Program-made: the position numbers and the translations under genes
Origin: Deltaproteobacteria bacterium
GTDB lineage: Bacteria > Myxococcota_A > Polyangia > Polyangiales > Houyiibacteriaceae
Direction: 5' to 3'
Assembly (NCBI GenBank): GCA_019309605.1
Contig: JAFDFW010000373.1
Location: forward strand, 1 to 5,089
Length of the DNA: 5,089 nt
Notes under the pieces: generated by a model
Told to the model about the DNA's origin: nothing
What the model saw: only the letters and a program-made list of their open reading frames with translations
Databases searched by the model: none
Shown: positions 1 to 5,089 of the stretch, piece after piece
Layout of the letters: each line of letters opens with the position of its first letter
How positions within the stretch are numbered: position 1 is the stretch's first letter

Positions 1-707
1 CTCGGTGTCGCGTACACCTCCAGCACGCCGTCCTTGTTGAGGTCGCCGATTTCGATCTCGTGGACGAACGTGTCCTTCTTCGCGTCGATTCGCTCCACCT
101 TCCACTTGTTCACTTGCTGCCGCAGCACAGAGACCACGCCCTGGTCGTGCGTGGCGACCGCGATTGCTGGCGTGCCGTCACCATAGAGGTCTGCGATCTC
201 CGCGTCGCGCATACGGTTGAACTTTCCGCCGAACTCACCGTGCCAGAGCGTACTTGGCTGCAATTTCCCCTTCGTCCGCCGCCACAGCTTCACGTATGCA
301 CCAGAGCCACCGAGGGTGAGGATACCTGGTGCCTGGCCACGTGGCGTCAGCACTGCGGCCTTGTGGAACACGTTGCTCTGCGCGTCCTCCACGGTCTCGG
401 TCTTCCACTCCCCGTGTTCGCGCGTGAGGATGTCGAGCCGCGCGGGACCGGGATTCGCCGTGGCGTGGCCATCGACGACCTCGAACTGAGAGTATGCCAG
501 GAGCAGGCCGTTCGGGAGTGAGTCCGCCACGGCGGTCGCCGCCGCCGTCTTCACGGGCGCTTGCGCGGGCTTGTCATCCGCCGCTGCGCTCGTCCCCTGT
601 GCAGCCGCTGCCGGCGCCTCGGTTGGGGCCGTCGTCTCACCGCCCTTGCACGCGAGCACGAAGAACAACGCCCAGACTCCAAATCGAATCACTGCTTGAT
701 GTCGCAT
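1..707 (-). CDS. Secreted lipoprotein with FG-GAP/VCBS-like repeats (partial, C-terminus beyond the left edge)
   Basis: The reading frame is open from the ATG at 707 down to the left edge (235 codons, no stop), so only the N-terminal part is present. The start is well defined: an in-frame TAG lies four codons upstream. Residues 1-20 form a lipoprotein signal peptide with basic residues (R2, R8), a hydrophobic stretch and the lipobox V-L-A-C, with C20 as the lipidated cysteine. K21 at +2 does not suggest inner-membrane retention if the E. coli Lol rule applies. Residues 22-62 are an Ala/Pro/Thr/Lys-rich linker. From about 65 onward the sequence shows repeats of the FG-GAP/VCBS beta-propeller type: IADLYGDGTPAIAVAT (171-186) and IGDLNKDGVLEVYATP (220-235), both with Asp-rich, calcium-loop-like D-x-x-x-D-G cores. 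Such propellers usually bind ligands or partner proteins at the cell surface. No enzymatic function can be assigned. It is transcribed divergently from the membrane enzyme gene. Confidence 0.85.
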   Translation of the reverse strand, partial: MRHQAVIRFGVWALFFVLACKGGETTAPTEAPAAAAQGTSAAADDKPAQAPVKTAAATAVADSLPNGLLLAYSQFEVVDGHATANPGPARLDILTREHGEWKTETVEDAQSNVFHKAAVLTPRGQAPGILTLGGSGAYVKLWRRTKGKLQPSTLWHGEFGGKFNRMRDAEIADLYGDGTPAIAVATHDQGVVSVLRQQVNKWKVERIDAKKDTFVHEIEIGDLNKDGVLEVYATP

Positions 708-818
708 GTGGCGTCGCTACCAACCGTTGCGGCTCGGCGCAACTAACCGCCGGAGGCCGCGCTCTGGGCGGGCAATTTGACCCTTTAGCGTGTACCGGCT
801 ACCCCAGGCCGCACAGAC
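708..818. promoter_or_regulatory. Divergent intergenic region with probable promoters for both flanking genes
   Basis: These 111 bp separate two genes that point away from each other, so promoters for both should lie here or overlap the gene starts. For the plus-strand gene the best candidate is TTGACC at 777-782, a 17-bp spacer and TACCCC at 800-805. The -35 is good and the -10 poor. It would place the transcript start about 7 nt before the ATG at 819, giving an almost leaderless mRNA. This fits the absence of a recognisable Shine-Dalgarno sequence before that ATG. For the minus-strand gene a TTGCGC/TAGCGA pair with 17-bp spacing can be read, but it lies so close to the ATG that it is weak. 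No operator-like inverted repeat stood out. Confidence 0.35.
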
Positions 819-3614
819 ATGAGAGCGAATCCAAAACGAATCGCCTTCTTCGTTTTGAAGCTGGTTTTCTCTGTCGGCATGCTTGCGTTCATCTTTCGCA
901 AGGTGCTCCGCCGGGACGGTGCGGACGACTTGCTCGCACGATTGAGCGATTTGCACTGGAGCTGGGTGGCCGCCGCGGTGCTCATGCAGCTCATCGCGAT
1001 CGGCTTCAGCACCGTACGTTGGCAACGGCTACTCGTGGGCCAAGGGATCTTCCCCAAGTGGGGATTCCTCGGGGGCTCGATCATGATCGCTCGTTTCTGG
1101 GGCGCCTTCACTCCGGGCGGCTTCACGGGTTTCGGCGGCTGGCGCATCTACGACGTCGCGAAGCACACAGGCAAGACCGCCCGCGCAACCGCCACCATCG
1201 GTGTCGAGATGATCCTCGGCCAGCTCGCATTCGGCGTGGTGGTCATGCTGGGCAGCATCTTCGGCATGCGGTTCATCGGCACGGACGGCGTGCTCCTCGT
1301 GAACGCCCTCTTCCTGTCGATCATCGTCGTCGGCCTCGCGTTTCTTGCTCAGCCTCAACTCTTTCTCTTCTTCACCCGCTTCGTTCCCGAAGGTATTCGC
1401 GCACGCGTTCAAACTTTGATCGACGCCGTCGGCGCGTACCAAGGCAAAGCCGGCCTTCTGATTCAAGCCGCCGCCCTAGGCGTGGGCACACACGCCTTCA
1501 ACAACCTGATCTACGTCTGCGCCGCGCGCGCACTCGGTGTCGAGCTGAGCATCGGCGAGGTGTTCTTCGCCTCATCGTTGCAGATCCTTGCAACTCTCAT
1601 TCCGGCATCGATCAACGGAATCGGCCTTCGTGAAGCTGCAGCGGTTGCGCTCTACACCTCCCCGGCCGTTGGGCTGCCGCTCGCGGTCGCCGTCCTCATT
1701 CCCACCCTCGGGTTTGCTTGCGAGATGTTCGTGTCCGCATTTGGTGGCGCGATCTTCCTTCTACGCAAGTCGGGCTACAGCCCCGAGATCCGCGTCGAAG
1801 ACCCGGACCGGGAAGACCTCGTGAGTCAGGCCATTCCCAAAGCCCCTCGCGAAGCCTGGCCACATCCGATCCGCGGCTTCGTGGTCGGATTCAGCTCAGG
1901 TGCCTTTGCTGGCATTCTCGTCGGATTGGGCGAGGCCATCGTCATCGCGCTTTCCTCGGCAGGCGCAACGGGGGCTCGGGTGTTCCTCTATGGGCCCCTT
2001 GCTTACGGGCTGTTCTGCGGCGCGTTCGGCGCCGGCCTCGGTTTCGTCACCGCACTGAGCGGCCGCTGGATGAAGCGTTACGCTCTTCACGAACGGGAAG
2101 CCTTCGGATACTTCGCCGCGGCGATCTCCGGCATGTTCGCCTTCGCGCTCGGCGCGTTTCGGATTCGCCGCGACCTCTTCCACGAGGAGCTCGTCTGGAA
2201 GAGCGCGATCGGTCTCGCGGTCCTGTTGGGATGTGCCTTCGTCGCTGCGGGCATGAGCGCGATCGTCGCGCGCGTCCTTCGCGTGCTCGTACAGCGTGCG
2301 CCCTTCGAGCGGCTCGTCCACGCTCCAACTGCCTTCGCCTTGTTAGCTGTTCTCGGAGTGGGGCTTGCTGGCAACATCATGCTCGGGGACCGCACCTCGC
2401 ACGCCGGCACGTCGGATGATGTGATCGAGGCCGGTGAACAAGAGGGCAACGTCCTCTTCCTCGTGGTCGACACCCTTCGCGCCGACCACCTTCCGATGCA
2501 TGGATACGAGAACGGCAGCACGCCGAACCTCGACCGTCTCGCGGAGGATGCGATTCGGTTCGATCAGGCCTTCACCAACTCGAGCTGGACGCGTCCGAGC
2601 TTCGCTTCGATCCTGACCGGGCGCCTTCCGTCGAGCCACGGCGTCATGGCGAAGAGCGACGCGCTCCCCGATACCGTCACCACGCTGCCGGAAGCACTCA
2701 AGACTGCGGGCTACACCACGGCCGGGTACGCCACGAATTTCAACGTCGCTCCTTACTTCAATTTCCATCAGGGCTTCGACGAGTACTCCTACCTCGAGCC
2801 CGAGTTTGTCCTCGGCGCCGACGACGCGAGCGCCAAGCTCCTGCTGATGCAGTTCATCCGGCAGCGCATCGAGAAGATGCGCGCCATGCAGGGCGAGGTG
2901 TTGCCCGGCACGGCCTATCAGGATGCCGAAACCGTCAATGGCGCCCTCACCAGCTGGATCGACCGGCAGCCCGCATCACCTTGGTTCCTGTTCGCCGGGT
3001 ACATGGACCCGCACGACCCGTACTTCTCCCATCCCTATGATGGCAGCGGGTATGCGCGCGCCGCGCACCAGCACCCCGACCCGTCCGAGGCCCCCGCGCT
3101 CACCGCGTTGTATGACGGTGAGATCAGCTACTGGGATGTCGAGCTCGGAAAGCTCCTCGACGGGCTTCGCGCGCGCGGGCTCTACGATGACCTGACGATC
3201 ATCGTGACGAGTGACCACGGCGAAGAGTTCAACGAGCACGGCGGCTTCTGGCACGGCACCACGCTGTACGACGAGCAGGTTCATGTTCCCTTGCTCGTGA
3301 AACTCCCGCAGAGCCGACGCGGAGGAACCGTCGTTCGCCACTGGGTACAGAGCATCGACCTGATGCCCACGGTGCTGAAGCTCTTCGATGCGCCGGTTCC
3401 GGAGGGTGTGCAAGGCGGTGACCTCTTCACCGGAACCGATGTCGTCTACGCCGAAGAGAGCCACGAGGGTAATGTCCTCGAATCGGTCCGCGAGTTAGAT
3501 GGCACCGACGAATACAAACTCATCACGGCTAACCGCGACAACCCACGCGGCCTGAAACCGCTCGAGCTTTATCGCGTCGATCTCGACCCCGCCGAGCAAG
3601 AAAACCTCGCCTAG
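819..3614 (+). CDS. Fused membrane enzyme: flippase-like (UPF0104/MprF-N/YbhN) domain, 5-TM block and Thr-type alkaline-phosphatase-superfamily ('sulfatase') domain
   Basis: This 931-residue protein has three parts. Residues 1-318 match the flippase-like family (LPG_synthase_TM/UPF0104): about seven to eight membrane helices (8-27, 47-65, 126-147, 156-176, 211-234, 244-262, 271-315), with the typical FWGAFTPGGFTGFGGWRIYD (93-112) and IPASINGIGLREAA (261-274) signatures. Residues 319-350 are a charged linker. Residues 351-522 hold about five more helices (352-380, 386-412, 430-447, 461-486, 503-522). Residues 543-931 form the alkaline-phosphatase-superfamily catalytic domain: VVDTLRAD with metal-ligand candidate D551, WTRPSFASILTGR (590-602) with T591 in the nucleophile position, MDPHDPY (729-735, H732), TSDHGEE (797-803, D799/H800) and FWHGTTLYDEQ (810-820, H812). 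Cys/Ser formylglycine is absent, so sulfatase chemistry is unlikely. Phosphodiesterase or head-group transferase activity on an envelope lipid, with a periplasmic active site, is inferred. The ATG at 819 starts just before helix 1 and lacks a clear ribosome site. The C-terminus looks clipped by a frame change at 3612. Confidence 0.85.
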   Translation: MRANPKRIAFFVLKLVFSVGMLAFIFRKVLRRDGADDLLARLSDLHWSWVAAAVLMQLIAIGFSTVRWQRLLVGQGIFPKWGFLGGSIMIARFWGAFTPGGFTGFGGWRIYDVAKHTGKTARATATIGVEMILGQLAFGVVVMLGSIFGMRFIGTDGVLLVNALFLSIIVVGLAFLAQPQLFLFFTRFVPEGIRARVQTLIDAVGAYQGKAGLLIQAAALGVGTHAFNNLIYVCAARALGVELSIGEVFFASSLQILATLIPASINGIGLREAAAVALYTSPAVGLPLAVAVLIPTLGFACEMFVSAFGGAIFLLRKSGYSPEIRVEDPDREDLVSQAIPKAPREAWPHPIRGFVVGFSSGAFAGILVGLGEAIVIALSSAGATGARVFLYGPLAYGLFCGAFGAGLGFVTALSGRWMKRYALHEREAFGYFAAAISGMFAFALGAFRIRRDLFHEELVWKSAIGLAVLLGCAFVAAGMSAIVARVLRVLVQRAPFERLVHAPTAFALLAVLGVGLAGNIMLGDRTSHAGTSDDVIEAGEQEGNVLFLVVDTLRADHLPMHGYENGSTPNLDRLAEDAIRFDQAFTNSSWTRPSFASILTGRLPSSHGVMAKSDALPDTVTTLPEALKTAGYTTAGYATNFNVAPYFNFHQGFDEYSYLEPEFVLGADDASAKLLLMQFIRQRIEKMRAMQGEVLPGTAYQDAETVNGALTSWIDRQPASPWFLFAGYMDPHDPYFSHPYDGSGYARAAHQHPDPSEAPALTALYDGEISYWDVELGKLLDGLRARGLYDDLTIIVTSDHGEEFNEHGGFWHGTTLYDEQVHVPLLVKLPQSRRGGTVVRHWVQSIDLMPTVLKLFDAPVPEGVQGGDLFTGTDVVYAEESHEGNVLESVRELDGTDEYKLITANRDNPRGLKPLELYRVDLDPAEQENLA
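1810..1823 (+). promoter_or_regulatory. Possible internal ribosome binding site and GTG start at the domain junction
   Basis: Inside the linker between the flippase-like domain and the second membrane block, the purine run GGGAAG (1810-1815) sits five bases before an in-frame GTG (1821-1823, codon 335). Initiation here would yield a separate protein of about 597 residues: a short hydrophilic N-terminus, five membrane helices and the catalytic domain. That is the size and layout of stand-alone LtaS/EptA-like enzymes. The match is modest and may be chance in GC-rich coding DNA, but it lies exactly where an ancestral second gene would have begun. Confidence 0.25.
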
Positions 3615-3640
3615 AAGCCATCGGCTACATAGAGCGCTAG
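3611..3640 (+). pseudogene. Out-of-frame C-terminal tail of the membrane enzyme
   Basis: Starting one base before the TAG of the fusion ORF, the -1 frame reads LEAIGYIER followed by a TAG at 3638-3640. A terminal leucine-rich 'LEALGYIE'-like tail following the 'LYR-DLDP-EQ-NLA' motif is typical of this sulfatase-like family, whereas stopping right after NLA is not. The simplest repair is one missing base; for example CCC read as CC at 3610-3611 would give NLALEAIGYIER. A somewhat larger lost segment (3n+1 nt) would also fit, because relatives usually have more residues between the two motifs. The tail reads through most of the gap before ppx and leaves only 35 nt between the genes. Confidence 0.5.
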
Positions 3641-3655
3641 GCGGCAAACTAGGCT

Positions 3656-3665
3656 AAGGTACCTT
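3656..3665. repeat. 10-bp perfect palindrome upstream of ppx
   Basis: AAGGTACCTT is a perfect inverted repeat with no spacer, ending 10 bases before the ppx ATG. It could be a short operator half-site or chance. As RNA it cannot form a hairpin without a loop, and its AAGG is too far from the ATG (about 16 bases) to be a normal ribosome binding site. No terminator-like hairpin with a U-run is present in 3615-3675; the only other structure is a 4-bp stem, AGCC-atc-GGCT, at 3616-3626. Confidence 0.25.
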
Positions 3666-3675
3666 CGGGTCGCGC

Positions 3676-3861
3676 ATGGAGTCACTCGCTGCAGTAGACC
3701 TGGGCTCGAACAGCTTTCACATGGTGATCGCCCGGGTGGATCACGGTGGCATTCAGATCGTGGACCGCCTCCGGGAGCCGGTGCGCCTGGCGGCCGGCCT
3801 CCAAGAGGACGGCTCGCTCGACGAAGAGTCGCAGGAACGCGCGATGAAGTGCCTCACCTGA
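3676..3861 (+). pseudogene. ppx: Exopolyphosphatase Ppx/GppA, N-terminal fragment before frame break
   Basis: The 61 codons from the ATG at 3676 encode the start of the first actin-like (ASKHA) domain. AAVDLGSNSFHMVIARV (residues 5-21) is the phosphate-binding loop and is almost identical to E. coli Ppx as I recall it. The alignment continues without gaps through RLAAGLQEDGSLDEESQERA to MKCL (residues 57-60), then one Thr and TGA (3859-3861) end the frame. The start fits the family, being about a dozen residues shorter than E. coli Ppx at the variable N-terminus. A clear Shine-Dalgarno sequence is lacking. The fragment alone has neither the catalytic glutamates nor the second subdomain, so it would be inactive. 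It lies 35 nt downstream of the repaired end of the membrane-enzyme gene, so co-transcription is likely. Confidence 0.85.
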
Positions 3862-5089
3862 CTTCGGCGCTGAGCAGGTGCGTGCGGTCGGGACAAACAC
3901 CCTTCGCAAGGCCCGCAACTCACGCAAGGTACTGCGGCAGGCACGAGAGGCGCTGGGCCATCGCATCGACATCATCCCGGGTCGCGAAGAGGCGCGCCTG
4001 ATCTACCTGGGCGTGTCGCACGGCATCGCGGGCGCACCGGCGAGGCGGCTCGTGGTGGACATCGGCGGCGGGAGCACCGAGTTCATCATCGGCGATGCCT
4101 TCGATCCCGTGTCCGTACACAGCATGTACATGGGCTGCGTCGGCTTCACCAAGCAGTTCTTCGGCGACGGCAAGATCAGCCGTAAGCGTATGAAACACGC
4201 CAAGCTCGCCGCTGGCCTCGAGCTTCAACCGGTCGAGAAGAAGCTTCGCAAGGCCGGCTGGGAGCGCGCGATCGGGGCCTCGGGGACGATTCGTTCCGTC
4301 GCGAGGATCCTCAACGAGACCGGCTGGGCCCACGGCACCATCACGGCGGAAGGCCTCGACAAGCTCGAACAAGCGATGCTCACGGCGGGGCGCTTGGATC
4401 AGCTCGAGCTTCCTGGGCTCGATGCAGACCGGCGTCCGGTGTTCGCAGGTGGCGTTGCGATTCTCGCCACCGTCTTCGAACGACTCAAGATCGACGAGAT
4501 GTGGGTTTCACCCACGGCCCTTCGTGAAGGCCTATTGTACGACATGCTCGGCCGCCTCCAAGATGAAGACCCGCGCGACCGCACGATCGCGATGCTGTGC
4601 AATCGATACTCGATCGACCAGGCCCACGCGGATCGCGTCCAGGCCACCGCGCTCGGCTTGCTCGGCCAAGTGGTCGAGGACTGGGACTTGCGATCCGACG
4701 ACGCCGCACATGCGCTTTCCTGGGCCGCGCAGCTGCACGAGATCGGCCTCGCCGTGAACTACACCGGTCACCACAAACATGGCGCATATCTCGTCGCATC
4801 GTCCGATTTGCCAGGCTTTTCCCGCGACGAGCAGGCTTTGGTAGCAGCGCTCGTCCGCGGCCACCGCCGCAAGCTCGACGATTCATACTTCGAGCTACTC
4901 CCCTTGGAGCTCGGGACGACCGCAAAGCGCCTGAGTGCCTTGCTTCGCCTCGCGGTACTCCTCAACCGCAACCGAGATCCAGAGGTTGTCGCGCTCCCGC
5001 ATGTGAGTGCGAACGCAAACAAGCTCACTCTCACCTTCAACGAAGACTGGCTCGCCGATCACCCACTCGTGCTGGCTGATCTCGAACGC
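3860..5089 (+). CDS. ppx: Exopolyphosphatase Ppx/GppA, main body in the shifted frame (C-terminus beyond the right edge)
   Basis: The +1 frame relative to the upstream fragment is open from 3848 to the window end and continues the Ppx alignment at DFGAEQVRAVGTNTLRKA. Visible motifs are GREEARLIYLGV (from 3980), containing the glutamate equivalent to catalytic Glu121 of E. coli Ppx; VVDIGGGSTEFIIG (4052-4093), the second phosphate-binding loop with Asp and Glu equivalents of Asp143/Glu150; MGCVGFTKQFF; IGASGTIRSVARIL; and SPTALREGLLYDMLGR. The HD-like C-terminal half has WAAQLHEIGLAVNYTGHHKH (about 4721-4780), SSDLPGF and LVRGHRRKL. The enzyme releases phosphate from the end of inorganic polyphosphate in the cytoplasm; GppA-type activity on pppGpp is possible in this family, but the sequence favours Ppx. 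About 25 C-terminal residues are missing. No ATG lies near the break; the nearest start is GTG at 3878, which would still lack the first phosphate loop. Confidence 0.9.

Noticed and set aside
60..521. Plus-strand ORFs at 60-521 and 217-489
   Set aside because: They lie opposite the lipoprotein gene, whose frame has a signal peptide, lipobox and repeat motifs. The plus-strand products show no recognisable domain.
494..1633. Long plus-strand ORF of 379 codons overlapping the start of the membrane-enzyme gene
   Set aside because: Its product is Arg/Pro/Ser/His-rich without motifs, and it overlaps both the lipoprotein gene and the clearly real flippase-like domain. It is a GC-driven shadow frame.
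2583..2624. Naming the enzyme an arylsulfatase
   Set aside because: The formylglycine Cys/Ser and the adjacent Arg of the sulfatase signature are absent; threonine occupies the nucleophile position.
1029..3464. Several antisense ORFs of 90-160 codons (1029-1466, 1896-2321, 2087-2521, 2343-2768, 2976-3464)
   Set aside because: All lie within the membrane-enzyme gene on the opposite strand, are rich in Arg/Glu/Ala and lack domains. They are expected by-products of high GC content.
3615..3675. Rho-independent terminator between the membrane enzyme and ppx
   Set aside because: Only a 4-bp stem (AGCC/GGCT) and a loop-less palindrome are present, without a T-run. Read-through into ppx is more likely.
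3920..4925. Antisense ORFs opposite ppx (3920-4372, 4485-4925 and others) and plus-strand shadows at 4422-4757 and 4597-5079
   Set aside because: The shifted ppx frame across this region aligns motif by motif with exopolyphosphatases, so these are shadows.
1..5089. tRNA, rRNA, CRISPR arrays, insertion sequences, attachment sites
   Set aside because: No cloverleaf-like segments, regularly spaced repeats, transposase motifs or terminal inverted repeats were seen on either strand by eye.

Overview
The window is GC-rich, gene-dense DNA from what looks like a Gram-negative bacterium. It has a lipobox lipoprotein, a large inner-membrane enzyme with a probable periplasmic domain, and an exopolyphosphatase that aligns closely with E. 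coli Ppx as I remember it. A proteobacterial or myxobacterial-type lineage fits, but nothing here fixes the phylum. No RNA genes, mobile elements or CRISPR arrays were seen.

Layout. Minus strand, from 707 to the left edge: the N-terminal 235 codons of a secreted lipoprotein with a low-complexity linker and FG-GAP/VCBS-like beta-propeller repeats, cut off by the window. Positions 708-818 are a short divergent intergenic region that probably holds the promoters. Plus strand, 819-3614: one 931-codon ORF joining an MprF/YbhN-type flippase-like membrane domain, a second block of about five membrane helices, and an alkaline-phosphatase-superfamily ('sulfatase') catalytic domain. Plus strand, from 3676 to the right edge: a ppx/gppA exopolyphosphatase gene, broken near codon 61 and missing roughly its last 25 codons at the window end.

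The most interesting object is the fused membrane enzyme. Its catalytic domain has threonine where true sulfatases have the Cys/Ser that becomes formylglycine. Its last five helices plus catalytic domain resemble the layout of LtaS/EptA-type head-group transferases. Together with the flippase-like module this suggests one protein that moves and modifies, or hydrolyses, an envelope lipid or lipid-linked glycan; that function is inference.

Both plus-strand genes carry reading-frame lesions about 250 bp apart. The fusion gene stops just before a family-like C-terminal tail that continues in another frame. The ppx gene lacks about 20 nt of a conserved helix and shifts frame. Both premature stops directly follow the same octamer, CCTCRCCT. 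Sequencing or assembly error, real gene decay and recoding cannot be told apart from this sequence alone. If the frames are repaired, the fusion gene and ppx are separated by only about 35 nt and are probably co-transcribed.
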